Shown piece after piece: positions 1 to 11,436 of a stretch of 64,000 nucleotides of DNA; position 1 is the stretch's first letter, and each line of letters begins with the position of its first letter. Source of the DNA: Owenia fusiformis (Eukaryota; Annelida; Polychaeta; Sabellida; Oweniidae); assembly GCA_903813345.2 (NCBI GenBank), contig CAIIXF020000012.1, forward strand, positions 15,556,020-15,620,019. Direction: 5' to 3'. The notes under the pieces were generated by a model. The model was not told where the DNA came from and did not search any database. It saw only the letters and a list, made by a program, of their open reading frames with translations. The position numbers were made by a program, and so were the translations under genes.

Positions 1-3000
1 AGGTGAACTTGAGGAAGGTGAACTGGATAGTGAAGCAGAAGACAGTGAAAAGACTGCACATGTAGAAGATGGCATTAAGAAAAAGAAGAAGAAAGGTAAA
101 ACTCATGAATTAAAGGTGCAGACTAAACCAATTTCTCAGCCTTATCTTGCAAGCAGATGTTTTAGATGAGATAAGCTTTTAGTAGTTTTTAGTTCATTTT
201 TGTCAATTTATGTTTCAAGATGTAACAAAAACTTGTGACTAAAATAAAATGATTAAAAAATAATAGCCTTTCATTTATTATTTATTAAAGGTTACAAAAA
301 ACTCAATCCGTTTTTATCAGGGAAGTTTTGTAAAGCCTTGTCATATAATAAGAATATCTTAATTATTTCCAGGCGTATTTGAGTTTGTGGATGACATTCG
401 CAAACGAAAAACTGAGACTCCATCGAAGAAAAAGCGTGGTCGACCTCGAAAATATCCAAATGAACCAATAGTAATTTATCAATCTCCCGTCCAAAGCGAC
501 GCTGAAAATGAGGCTCCAAAAGACAGTACATCACAAGATGGCGATCCATTGGATATTTTAGCGACAGCAGCTGTTCAAGTATCCAATCAAAAATTAGCAA
601 TGGAAAATGAACATAATTATTTTGCAAAAGCCCCAGAAGATCTCGAAGCAAAAAAAGCCAAAGAACGCGAGCAAGAAAGAGAGGAACAGACAGATTCTGG
701 CGAGGAAACTGAGTACCAGCATGCATTGTTACAAATACATGAAGAGCACTGTTATTGTAAACCAGAATTTCTCAAAATGCAAAAAGCTCTACCACCATTA
801 CCAGAACCTGTCGTACCACTCATCAAACCAAAACGAAAATACACAAAACGTCCAAAACTCAATGATATCACAAATAAAGGAAATCGTGAACTCGCTGATC
901 TCCTTGACGCTGTTCCACCAGCGAAAAAACAAAAAGTGGACTTTAAAAAGCGCACAATGCCAGAGGAGCAACAAATTAAGTGGGATATTTTTGTGCGCGG
1001 AGTCGACCAAGAAGATTTGGAATTTATGAAAAAGAGCCACGATATTATGTTACAATATGCTGAATCTAACCCCATATATTATTGGCTGTATAACACACAT
1101 TGGGTGGACAGTAAACCAACTTATATCCCTGATCCTAAACCATCAAAACGAAGACGTAAACATGAAGATGTTCTGCCTCCAGTACATAAAACAGGTAAAG
1201 ATTTTAATCAAGGATCATATTAGTTATAAATGCCGGAGTGCGGTACAGGTCACATTTCGAAAATTGTGGAATCAATGATTGTATGAACTAGAAAATAAAC
1301 AAATAAGCAGCACTCAAAATTGTTTGAAAATGGCAGTTATTCAAACTGCATATTCAAGTACAAGATCAAAATCATGAAATATGCACTACTCTACAATTGA
1401 ATTGAGACTTATGATGCACATATATATAACAAAAGGAATGACCATCATTCCATTAAAACCTGTATATCAGAACACTTGTCCAAGTTGTCCAATCAGAATA
1501 CCTCAGTGTGAAAACTTTTTTGGTCCCATTTTTAACCTGCCATAGATGACAGCTTTTATGTACTGTATTGGCTTCAAATACATGTCCCTCCATCATACCC
1601 AGGTGTGTCTCATACTTGAGTGGGTTTGGGGTAGATATCACCCGGGAATATATATCATATCTGAGGAGCAGGCAGGATATATTGCTTGTCCTGCTCCAGG
1701 CTAAATTGCGGGCAGATATAATATATCTATCCCGCTCCCGGAAATTTTTCAAAAATTTTAAAAAGTTCCTTGGTCCCTCGGGGAGATATAAATATATCCC
1801 TCAGGATATACCCTATATCCAAAACCTCCCAGTACATAACCCTTATATGTGTTACACCAGTATTACCATATTCAGATAACTCATGAGATTCACTATTTTC
1901 TTGACAGGGAGTGCTAGGACAGAGGGCTACTACAAGATGAAGAAAGAAGCCATGTTCCATATTAAGACTGCCCGCCAAGCAGCTAATATTCTCCCAAGTG
2001 CCGAGGAGCAAGCTACAAGGCTACAGGTAAATACCTCAGTTAACGACGAGACAAATAAACTTGTGTGAATATCAAATAAACTTCAAAATCTGTTTTATCC
2101 CAGTCCAAGGATGAAGATTACCATATTGGATTGAAAAATGTAACACTGAGTTTTAGGGATAACATTAACTTGCTCAATGATTTTTTTATGCATAGACAAT
2201 TTTATTTCATCATTAAAATTTTTTTATACCTAATGGGTTGCAAATGGCCTTTATATGGCATTATAGACTTAGAATAATTCAGAATCATTTCTTTTGGGAT
2301 ATGTGCGGGGTGTAAAGCTAATAGCTTGTTTAGTTAGATGCTGTTTCTTTGGTATGAAATAAAGGGAAGACATTTTAGTATTTATTCATTTTCACACTTT
2401 TCAGTCTTATAATGGCACCTTTTGTGTTTTGGATGTTTTTCATAAAGCATATTTGTACATTTCAGGAATCAAGTGATAAATTGCGCAAAGCCAACCAGAT
2501 TTCCCGTGAAGCCAGACAAGAGCAAAGACGTCTGCTCACATCATTTGCTGAATATGAACTTGGCGATTTGCTCAAATTTAATCAACTTAAGGTAAGTATT
2601 GTAATAGAATTGGCCTAGTATGTTAAATAGTGATATATAAAAATTATGCAAATAAATAAAACTAAACTAAAAAAAGAAAAAAATTGGCCGTATTACACGA
2701 TTTTTCAAATTCTGAGCTGGAGGGTTTGTATATTTTTTCCAAATAATCAGAAATACATCTTCTATCATTGGAAATAAAATCGTTACTTGTTAACATGATA
2801 GCTGCAAGCTTATGAGATGTCAAATTGGCATTTTTTTCATTCTTACTCGAAAGTTTTTCACATTTTGGGTTCATTTTTATTATATTTTTACAATCGATAT
2901 AACTTTTTTCAGTTCCGTAAGAAACAGCTGAAGTTTGCTCGTAGTGGGATTCACGACTGGGGTCTATTCGCCATGGAACCCATTGCTGAGAATGAGATGG

Positions 3001-4527
3001 TCATTGAGTATGTTGGACAACATATACGTCAGTCAATCGCAGATCTGCGTGAGAAACGTTACGAGGCTTCTGGCATCGGGAGTAGTTATCTTTTCCGTGT
3101 GGATCATGATACGGTGATTGATGCAACCAAGTGCGGGAATCTGGCTCGATTTATAAACCACAGTTGTAATGTAAGTTATAATTTTGACTCAATTGGTGAT
3201 CCTACGGAATCACATTCTGTCTGTCTGTCCATTTAATTCATCCATCTGTCTGTTGTCCAAGTATGTAGTGCAATTTAGGTAAAATTTTCAAAATTAACTT
3301 GGGGCTTTCAGCGTTTTCAGTTTACTGGGGACTTTTTAATATGGCATCTTGTTAAAAGATCGTAAAATACCGACAGAGATCTAAATTGGCAGAGATTGGG
3401 CATCATGTTGAGATTTTGTGAAATGCCAAATTGAAGTGTACACCACATTTAGTAATGTACTGACTATGTGTTTTTAACATTCTCAAAGTTAAATTTTTTC
3501 CTTTCTTTATTCCAGTTTAATACATTTAAATATACAGTTCATAGGCTAAAATTAAAAACATTGGTGGCAGTTTTTATAGGAAATGTGCAATAAAAATATA
3601 CTAAACAAAATTGTTCATAGTTTCAGGTAGTAATGTATTATGTGTTTTCATCATTCACAAAGTCACAGTCATCTCTATGTATATATACAGGGTGTCAAAT
3701 AAGTCTGTTCTCCCCCCTTAACTTTTTTATCTTTAAATTTATCATACTTTCCCATATATCATTTTGAAGCTCATGGAAAATGCTGATCACCCTCAAAAAA
3801 TCAATTATAAACTCCTCCTAATAAAATTGCTACAATGTTTCTTGTGAGGTTGTAGTAGACCTTTGATTATGTCAAAACAAGTAAAATTACCAGGTATAGT
3901 GAATGAAATGTGAAAAGTTGATACTGCAGTGACAATGCCAACATTGGGTGATTTTGATGTATCTCAATATCATTACAGAGTAAAATGTGTTACATTCGGG
4001 AGAGCTTTTGAAGCAGGGGCATCTTTCATCACAAATTAGTTGATAACACCCAAAATTAAACGTTCTGAATGATTTGTATGGGATCATATCCTTGTAGAAT
4101 TGAGGCCATCCGGGCTGCTGGGGGAGACATACAGACTATTAAAAAAGTGAAATATGGACATCACTAAAAATACTCTAAAAAATTGGAAATTTAATAAATC
4201 ACTCTGACATTTGGTGTGTGATCAGCAAATTAAATTCCCTTTAAGATGATATATACCAACTCTATGTTATCTCTGAATTAAAAAAGTTAAGGGGGGAGAA
4301 CAGACTTATTTGACGCCCTGTATATCTTTCTCACTTATAATATCTGTTTTCAGCCAAACTGTTACGCAAAGATTATAACTATGGAAAATCTGAAAAAGAT
4401 TGTCATCTACACAAAGGAAAATATTGGAGTCGATGAAGAAGTGACTTATGATTATAAATTCCCACTAGAAGACGAGAAAATTCCATGCCTGTGTGGAGCA
4501 CCAAACTGTAGAGGAACGCTGAATTAG
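1..4527 (+). CDS. SETD1: SETD1 histone H3-K4 methyltransferase, C-terminal exons (partial)
   Basis: Catalytic subunit of the Set1/COMPASS complex, which methylates histone H3 lysine 4 in the nucleus using S-adenosylmethionine. Exons read as 1-95, 373-1194, 1908-2026, 2466-2591, 2913-3170 and 4354-4527. All junctions are GT-AG with matching phases, giving 530 codons plus stop. Order: acidic/lysine-rich stretch, an AT-hook-like RGRPRKYP, the N-SET region ([17 protein letters not shown], then EQRRLLTSF and DLLKFNQLK), the SET domain ([42 protein letters not shown]) and the post-SET cysteines [10 protein letters not shown] ending in TLN. The RFINHSCN motif is split by the last intron. The C-terminus closely matches animal SETD1A/B as I remember them. 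The 5' portion (RRM and more) lies upstream of the window. The closest AATAAA after the stop is at 4952. Whether it is the single invertebrate SETD1 or one of two paralogues cannot be told here. Confidence 0.96.
1195..1907. other. SETD1 intron with a fold-back-rich segment
   Basis: Intron between the second and third visible exons. Bases about 1647-1830 hold short inverted repeats: GGAGCAGG... against ...CCTGCTCC around 1660-1700, and several GATATA/TATATC blocks. The stretch CGCTCCCGGAAATTTTTCAA at about 1733 resembles 44090-44110, so the segment is probably a fragment of the same fold-back family. No coding signal is visible. Confidence 0.45.
3688..4320 (+). mobile_element. Tc1/mariner-like (IS630 group) internally deleted DNA transposon in SETD1 intron
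   Basis: The ends are inverted copies of about 40 bp, opening CAGGGTGTCAAATAAGTCTG and closing with its complement (one or two changes: GACGCCCTG at the right). TA dinucleotides flank both sides (3686-3687 and 4321-4322), the target duplication typical of Tc1/mariner. At 4090-4167 the plus strand reads a short peptide ending in stop: [17 protein letters not shown] and then VKYGHH. The xIRAxGGxI pattern recalls the C-terminal tail of IS630/Tc1/mariner transposases. The rest of the transposase is missing or eroded. Length is 633 bp. Confidence 0.8.
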
Positions 4528-5088
4528 ATACATCTTGTTTTGTATTCAAGTGCGACACTCCCAGAATTATTGTCCAGTTGTGAAGTAAAGACAAGTCAAG
4601 TCACGGAGACACTAAAATTATCGGAAAGTTCTGGGTTAAATTATGGGATATTATATAATGGACCAATGCTAATGTCATATCTTTGATGCAGCTCTCTCCA
4701 AGCGCCACAATGGCTCAAAGCTGAAGATTAGCTATATGGAGTGTGTTGAGATTTGAAAAATTACAATGTAATCATGGTAGGCATAATACAAATACAGTGA
4801 AATCTGTGAGGTGAAAAACCTCTGTTAGTGGAACACTTCAGAGTCCCAAGAACTGACTTAATGTTAAACCTCAATAGTGGAACACCTCCCAAGTGGAACA
4901 TTTACTGCTACTACTGGGTAGTATATAAATAGCTTGGATGTAGATTTTAGAAATAAAATTCTTCTTAACAAAATGACTTTCATACCTTGAAAAATAGTTT
5001 TATGCAATGCTTTTTATGCAATGCTTTGCTTACCAAACATTAGCAAAGTTAGGTACTTGCATTTAGAGGGACATGAGACATTGAGAAT
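4528..5088. other. SETD1 3' flank, probable 3' UTR
   Basis: No second gene is visible. An AATAAA at 4952 could serve SETD1 polyadenylation. Bases about 4794-4900 resemble the dispersed ACAGTAAAACC/GGAACAC repeat seen elsewhere in the window. Confidence 0.4.
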
Positions 5089-5089
5089 G

Positions 5090-5480
5090 CTCCTATGGGA
5101 GATCATGTTGACTCCTTAGGGAGATCATGTTGACTCCTATGGGAGATCATGTTGACTCCTTAGGGAGATCATGTTGACTCCTTAGGGAGATCATGTTGAC
5201 TCCTTAGGGAGATCACGTTGACTCCTTAGGGAGATCACGTGGACTCCTTAGGGAGATCACGTGGACTCCTTAGGGGGATCACGTTGACTCCTTAGGGAGA
5301 TCATGTTGACTCCTTAGGGAGATCATGTTGACTCCTTAGGGAGATCATGTTGACTCCTTAGGGAGATCATGTTGACTCCTATGGGAGATCATGTTGACTC
5401 CTTAGGGAGATCATGTTGACTCCTTAGGGAGATCATGTTGACTCCTTAGGGAGATTATGTTGACTCCTTAGGGAAACTAT
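5090..5480. repeat. 22-bp minisatellite, about 17 units
   Basis: Unit is GGGAGATCATGTTGACTCCT plus TA or AT, repeated about 17 times. A cluster of variant units with ATCACG in place of ATCATG, some with GTGG in place of GTTG, sits in the middle (about 5212-5290), as expected from local unequal exchange. The array decays on its right edge to about 5510. Confidence 0.93.
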
Positions 5481-5614
5481 GTAGATTCCTTTGTGTGTCT
5501 TTATAGACTTCTTTGGATTCAACTATTTAGGCTCTTTTGGATTAATCAATGAGTATATTGATTTAAATTATGTAATGTATTGTTTTGCATGTAATATTTT
5601 TGTACAGTGCTATC

Positions 5615-5850
5615 TAATGGCACATATCTAATGTAGGGACTGGATACCCTGTAACCCTGCCTATAACTGTATCAAATGGCACATATCTAATGCAGGGACT
5701 GGACACCCTATAACTGTATGTACACCCAAATGATACACAAATGGACAGACCCTGTATGTCAGAGATAATCTGTAAAACCTGAACACCCAGTAGCTGTATG
5801 TATATTGCACATCCAAATGTTACACTAATGGACACCCTGTATGTCATATG
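5615..5850. repeat. Degenerate tandem duplications (~60 bp)
   Basis: Two copies of a block around GGCACATATCTAATG(T/C)AGGGACTGG (5620 and 5678) are followed by two copies of a block with CCAAATG(A/T)TACAC...AATGGACA...CCCTGTATGTCA (about 5727 and 5813). No coding signal. Confidence 0.65.
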
Positions 5851-6563
5851 TCAGACATCAACAATAAATTATCCCCTACTTTTTGGCTGGATTGAAAACA
5901 TTTGCACTTAGCCCTTTACATTTATAGACTCGTATGTGTAAAAAGGTCCAAAATGTTTCCATTTGGTCTACCTTAAGGTTTATTCTAATGCAGAGCTCTT
6001 AGAAAACATGTTAAGTAAACATGTACAATGCACAGTAATTTTTGAGCTTTTTCTGAGGCTTTGCATGATGAGACCGAAACTACATTTACATGTATTGAAT
6101 TGTACAAACTGTACTGTATTGTATTGTACTGTATAATATATAAATGACTTGTCCATTCACAATCACATGGGTGAAAGCAGTTTTAATGAAAATTATGTTG
6201 TGAGTTAAGAATTTTTAAGTCCATTGAGCTCTTATTGTGACATCATGATATCCATGGTAACAAACAATTAATATAGAAATTCTTAATTTTGTGAAGGGAA
6301 ATATAAACACATTTAAACTGGAATTTTTCTAACCAAATGAATGGATAGAGACTCGGAGGTTATAATATGATATATTTTAAGTACATGTTAATGTAATAAT
6401 TATAATTACAATACAACATATAAACAAAAAATTCAGCAAAAATGACTCATTCATGAGATAAAACAATGGGGGTTCCAATGAGAAGTCTATCATGGAAACC
6501 CTTGTATTGTTGACTAGTGTGCATTAGTGAAAAAATGTTTTTGCCAAAATTGAAGTTATTTGT

Positions 6564-6680
6564 TATGTCACCACTTGTGTTCTCGTCTCCAACTTTTTTA
6601 TGGCAGCAGTTGGTGTTTGGCAGTTGCTGTTCAGCATTTGTAACAAAGCAGGTGGTGACATTTTCCAAAATGCCTTGTTA
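6564..6680 (+). mobile_element. MITE of the GTCACCACC family
   Basis: Opens TTATGTCACCAC and closes GGTGGTGACATTTT...ATGCCTTGTT. The interior contains CTCCAACTTTTTTATGG and GTTGGTGTTTGGCAG, the same order as the other copies in the window. Confidence 0.75.
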
Positions 6681-7475
6681 AAAATGCTATCAATGTAATA
6701 TCACATTCACAGTTCTGAATGTGTCCTGCTTCAGTCATGTCTGTAGGAGTATGGGCTTTCTTGAAACTAGAAACCCTATATTGTAAATAATAATAAATAA
6801 TAAAAAATCAATGCCATCGTGCATCATTAGAAAAATTTTGAATTACATACATAGTGAATCATATTATTATCGTATATATATATATTGTAGAATATTTGGG
6901 GCAGTTCTGGAAAAATATTCTCACGGAATTTTGACAACATATAATGATGTCATAGGACAATGCTTCCAGTAATTGGTTCCCGATAAGTATGACGCGCACA
7001 TTGTAAAAAATGTCCTTGTAAATTGTAGAGACCCAAGAGGTACATGTTACTTATATATCTGTTGAATTAATAAATATGTACATTTTGTAAAATTGCTACC
7101 TATAAAAATGTGTTTTTTGTTTGTACATTTGCACTCTACTATACCTAACTCCTAGAAATGCATAAGATATTCTGTTTGTCTAATTTTTTTGTTTAGTATA
7201 TTTTTGAAAGTACCTTATTACCATCTAAAAGTCATCCGATAAACCATTATACGGAACAGCTACTAATTACTAATAAGCCAAATGGCTTGCTCATGAACAC
7301 CAAATGCAAGGTATGTTAGAGTGATTTGAGCTCTTTTCACATTAAAACGCTACAGTACAGTAAACTCGTTTAAGCTGAGTGCTACTGGGAATGTTCTTAT
7401 ATAAGCAGGTGTTCACATTTCAAGGTTTCTTTTATGTGAATCAACAGAAGTCACACTGAGAGGTGTTTGGATATA

Positions 7476-7838
7476 GAGGTTCTCGTATGACTACCTGTGC
7501 AAGATCGTCCCATCCTCCGATCACAGGGCTTCAAAATCCAGAATATATTCTTTCTTTTTACCCCCTGCGATAAGCAGTTAGCCTTTCCTTAGCCTTAAGA
7601 ACTCGCAATCTGATTGGCTGTCACAACACTGCGACAGAAATTATGTATAAGTCATTGCGCATAATAAGATCACGTGATTCAGTTTAATCGGGCGCTTCCA
7701 AATTGGTTATAGCAGGGGGAAGAAGGAGGTACGGATTCTGGATACCTGCTTAGGAGGATGGATCGTCCATTCTTGATGAGCTTTGATAATTCTTCGAATG
7801 GATGATATTGCACAGGTACGAGTTCAAGGAAGTTTTTC
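7476..7838. mobile_element. TIR element with ACCTGTGCAAGATCGTCC-type ends
   Basis: Left end GAGGTTCTCGTATGACTACC then TGTGCAAGATCGTCCCATCC. The right side carries GGATGGATCGTCCATTCTTG and then ATTGCACAGGTACGAG, an imperfect inverted match. The same end appears alone at about 54524-54560 (GGACGATCTTGCACAGGTGC). Probable non-autonomous DNA transposon. Confidence 0.55.
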
Positions 7839-7979
7839 TCATATGACTCTCTAAATTATGAATTATTTTCATATTTTTATGATCAAACTGAGTGAAAATA
7901 GCTTCAAATCAATGGAACTTCATCTTTCAATTGATGATTTGCGATCACTACGAATCATTATTCTCCAAGGAAAACATAA

Positions 7980-8095
7980 ACAAGGCATTAACGTGCAAAA
8001 TGTCACCACCTGCCATTTGTTATAGAACCTGAATGCCGGGCACCAACCCTATCACAAAAAGTTGGAGACCATATCAATAAGAAATGTTGGCATTA
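7980..8095 (-). mobile_element. MITE of the GTCACCACC family
   Basis: Reverse-strand copy: ACAAGGCATTAACGTGC, then AATGTCACCACCTGCCATTT, then an AAAAGTTGGAGACCATA interior. It ends about 350 bp beyond the LCMT2 stop codon. Confidence 0.75.
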
Positions 8096-8217
8096 TTCCT
8101 TTTCGTTTAAGTGCCCATGACCTTATTTCAAGAAAGTCTAGTATAGGGTTTTCAGATCAGGAGCAAGGCTGATTGCAATTTATATAAGAATTAATAAGAC
8201 AAAATCATTTTCATTAA

Positions 8218-8227
8218 TTTATTTATT
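8218..8227 (-). terminator. Candidate polyadenylation signals of LCMT2
   Basis: Two overlapping AATAAA hexamers on the minus strand (TTTATTTATT on plus), about 220 bp after the LCMT2 stop codon. Placement is reasonable for a poly(A) signal; no transcript evidence is available. Confidence 0.5.
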
Positions 8228-8443
8228 CAAAGTAACGATTACATCATTTATTGAAAGATATGATATAAAACTAACAGCAAATTCTAGATTAGTATAGTAA
8301 ACACAAAACTCATGAATCACATCACCTTGACAACTTGTTTTGCATTAATCCAAAATAATTACTGCATTTCCCTTAACTTAGGAACACCCATGGAATGCTG
8401 TAGCTGGAATCGTTCTTGCTAAAAAATTTAATTCACTAAAATT

Positions 8444-10504
8444 TTAACAGGATTTACTAATCACATATTCCATTTCAATTTTGGCCAAGCAGGGATTAAA
8501 ATATGTTCCAAATGAGAAACAATTTCCACCCCCTCCCATGATTAATACATCTCCGTTGCTTAGCAACAGAGACTGATGGTTATGCAACATGAAATGTATC
8601 TTTGGGCTCTGATTGGTCAAACTGAACTCTTGGCTCAACCTGGTGGATAAATTTACAACTGCGACACCTGGTGGAGAATTTAAATTCACTCCACCAACCA
8701 GTATTAACATGTCTTCTAATATATGAGCTGTGTGGGAATATCTATGAAATAATTCTCCCCTGATTGGGAGTTCGCACCATTGATATGTCTCCATATTGAG
8801 AGTGTGAACAGAATTCTGAGGTTGAAGATTTTGATCTAAGCCTCCAGCAACAACCATATAATTGCCATGGTTACCAGTCCACATTGATGCTGTATGTGAA
8901 TGTCTTGGTCCAGGTGAGTCTCCACAGGGAGCCAGGATCTCCCAGTGTTGACTGTTGCTATGGTACACCCAACAATCTCCCATGGTTTGATTCTTATCAC
9001 AACCACCATATACAACAAGCTTGGTGTGATCACCTTGTTGCCAGGTAACAGCTGTATGCCGCCATCTTGGATTTGGTGCATCTCCAGTGACATCTATTGC
9101 TGAGCAAGACAAAACCAAAGATGAAGAGGGATCATTTTTGACCACACGTTCCAGTTTTGACAATTCAATGAGGTCATTGAGAGGTTTAGCTGGGGACTTC
9201 CTTCCTCCAAAAATCACTATTTTATCATCTAGTTTCGCAGCCGTATGAAACATACGTGCTCCAAGTATATCAGAGTTGATAATTTCTGCTTGTACTGTTT
9301 CATTTCTTTTAACATTATACAGTGTTACACCTGTAAGTCGTGTGTGTCCATTGTTATGTACTCCAAAGCCACCAGTTACGATCACATTCAGCTCATCATC
9401 TTCAGTGCAAGAATGCCCAAATCGTTGCATATCAGATATCGTGTTGGATTTTTCCAGATCAGAAAGCATGATCAGACTCACGGAATCCTGGGGATTTGAT
9501 TTAAGAATTTCTGACGTTCTATCAAATTTTATAACCTCTCTCTGGCAACATGTACCCTTATATGCACACACAACAACATAGTGGTAGCATTTCAGGTGAA
9601 ATTCTTCAAATTCGTCAAATATCTCAAGATTTTTCATCCTCTCTGTTTCATCCATATCTAGTATATTGTAATAGAATTCATTCATATCAGTTGCCGTGCA
9701 TTTATCCCAACCACGATCTGTGAATCGCTTAACTTGGGATTCTTTTTGAGGGTACTGATGAATTGCTTTCAATGGTGACCCAACATTAATAAAATGCTGC
9801 GTCATCACTTTTCCAAATGCATCGTCAGGACTGATTTGTTCATAACATACAAATACTGAATTCTGGAAATGTTCTGCTGCAAATTGGATGAGTTTATCGG
9901 AGTTGTTTAGTGGCATGTATGTTATTGCACATTCTGATAAGAACAGGGTTGGAATGCTTGTGTCTATATTACAAGCCATGAACACGTCCTGTAGTAAACG
10001 CAAGTTGCTCAAATCTACTCCAAGCATTTTGTATTGTTCAGTGTTCAATATAATAGCACCTGATAAATCATGTGCTTCTAAAGTCAATTTGACAGTTTCC
10101 ATATCAACAGGGCTAATCAAATCCTTGAGTGAATTTGATTGGTTAATCAAAGCTAGCTTTCTGTTCATAACGCTTGGGAAATCAACTTCAATAAAATCCA
10201 AATTGTCCATCTTATCCAATGACTGCAGTCTGAAGTATGTCGAGTCGAATCCAGCCCCAAGTGATATAATTTGTTTCTTTCCTGGTGTAAGAGTGATGAA
10301 TTGTTCCAAAGAGTGATCTATCGCCATAGCTCTGATGTAGTACCCCCTGTGTATCAGAGGGGCCCTTCGACCACATTTACCCGCAAAGTGCTTTAAGTAA
10401 TCATCATTGAAATAACCATGATGAGCCATGGAACACTTGCTGACAATGCTGCTGTCATTCGTGCCTTGAACAGCAGTGTCATTCCTTGATTTACAAGACT
10501 TCAT
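8444..10504 (-). CDS. LCMT2: LCMT2/TYW4, tRNA wybutosine-synthesizing methyltransferase with Kelch domain
   Basis: Carboxymethylates the wybutosine precursor at position 37 of tRNA-Phe, using S-adenosylmethionine; part of the yW pathway. The 686-aa protein is encoded by one uninterrupted ORF; the mammalian gene is, from memory, also intronless. Residues 1-55 carry TNDSSIVSK and RRAPLIHRGYYIRA, both typical of the family. SAM-binding motif ISLGAGFDSTYFRL lies at 80-93, the acidic VDFP at about 107-110, and LFLSECAITYM at about 187-197. From about 365 on, Kelch-type blades follow (VIVTGGFG, KIVIFGGR, LVVYGGCD, YMVVAGGL, LILVGGVN). The tail GGGGNCFSFGT is characteristic of TYW4. The start ATG at 10504 fits the family N-terminus. 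It converges with SETD1 and diverges from NUDT9, 15 kb away. Confidence 0.96.
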   Translation of the reverse strand: MKSCKSRNDTAVQGTNDSSIVSKCSMAHHGYFNDDYLKHFAGKCGRRAPLIHRGYYIRAMAIDHSLEQFITLTPGKKQIISLGAGFDSTYFRLQSLDKMDNLDFIEVDFPSVMNRKLALINQSNSLKDLISPVDMETVKLTLEAHDLSGAIILNTEQYKMLGVDLSNLRLLQDVFMACNIDTSIPTLFLSECAITYMPLNNSDKLIQFAAEHFQNSVFVCYEQISPDDAFGKVMTQHFINVGSPLKAIHQYPQKESQVKRFTDRGWDKCTATDMNEFYYNILDMDETERMKNLEIFDEFEEFHLKCYHYVVVCAYKGTCCQREVIKFDRTSEILKSNPQDSVSLIMLSDLEKSNTISDMQRFGHSCTEDDELNVIVTGGFGVHNNGHTRLTGVTLYNVKRNETVQAEIINSDILGARMFHTAAKLDDKIVIFGGRKSPAKPLNDLIELSKLERVVKNDPSSSLVLSCSAIDVTGDAPNPRWRHTAVTWQQGDHTKLVVYGGCDKNQTMGDCWVYHSNSQHWEILAPCGDSPGPRHSHTASMWTGNHGNYMVVAGGLDQNLQPQNSVHTLNMETYQWCELPIRGELFHRYSHTAHILEDMLILVGGVNLNSPPGVAVVNLSTRLSQEFSLTNQSPKIHFMLHNHQSLLLSNGDVLIMGGGGNCFSFGTYFNPCLAKIEMEYVISKSC

Positions 10505-10610
10505 GCTGCCTTTACTCTTGTCCCGATTTATCTACTGCGATATATTCTGAAATCAAAGAGTATTATCAATTTATTAGCAAATATGCCATCTCCCTTGATA
10601 ATGTGAATAT

Positions 10611-11290
10611 TTTGGGTTTGTAGAAGAAAAACGGGAACCTGGTACAGGGTACCAGGTACTAAATCCTCCATGTTGGGTTTCAAGCTGGGTACCTGGTACC
10701 CTGTTGAAACACCGGGTTCCCAAAAAACGAACCTTTTCAGCCTGCACAGGCTCACAAGATTTAATGTCATGTTTAAACATTGTAGAAAAAATGTTCTGGC
10801 CATTTTATCCTCTAGATCTAAATGGTCTTAAACATACGTGTACACAACATAAACACCAACATATTTTATAAACTAACCTAATATGTAACCTGAACAGGGA
10901 ATTACAAATTTTGATAAAAACAGCTGTAGGGGTACCAAATATACCATCCCAGTCATGCACCTTAAGTATGTATGCTTAACCATTTTAAATCTAGATGATA
11001 AAATGATGTAACATTGTGGTTCTGCTGTTGTCTTCATCTTAAATTACAAACAAGTAATGTTTCATTTCTAATTTGTTGGGGGACTGAGCTCATTCTGGTA
11101 AAAATACAATGTTTTAACAATGGCTTATGACCCTATGCAGGCTAAAAAGGTTTGTATAATTGATAGCCACTTATAAGGTACCCATTTTTAGGGTAGCCAG
11201 TTTTTTCAACGGGGTACCGGGTACCTACCTTGATCCCTGCATGGAGAATTAAGTACCCAGTGCCCTGTTTTTTCTACAAACCCTGGATAT
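10611..11290. mobile_element. TIR element with GGTACC-rich ends (~110-bp inverted repeats)
   Basis: Left terminus GGGTTTGTAGAAGAAAAACG plus ACCTGGTACAGGGTACC (10614 on) matches the reverse complement of the right terminus, which ends GTTTTTTCTACAAACCC at about 11284. A second inner block matches too: GGGTACCTGGTACCCTGTTG near 10688 against CAACGGGGTACCGGGTACC near 11207. Interior about 450 bp without coding signal. It begins about 110 bp upstream of the LCMT2 start codon. Confidence 0.7.
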
Positions 11291-11436
11291 TTTGCCACAG
11301 TTTGGGGATTAGTTATAATATATTGTGCAAAGACAATCTCATGTTCTGGTCTTGCGGACCTTCCATAGAACCATATATTAAGTTTCAAAAGTTGAAAAAA
11401 TTGGTGCTAGTTTTGTACATGTTTCTTGGGTTGTGC

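Noticed and set aside
292-726. Antisense 144-codon ORF at SETD1 exon 2
   Set aside because: Runs opposite to a well-supported SETD1 exon and has no recognisable content.
5090-5480. CRISPR-like array
   Set aside because: Units are contiguous with no unique spacers, and this is an animal genome; it is a minisatellite.
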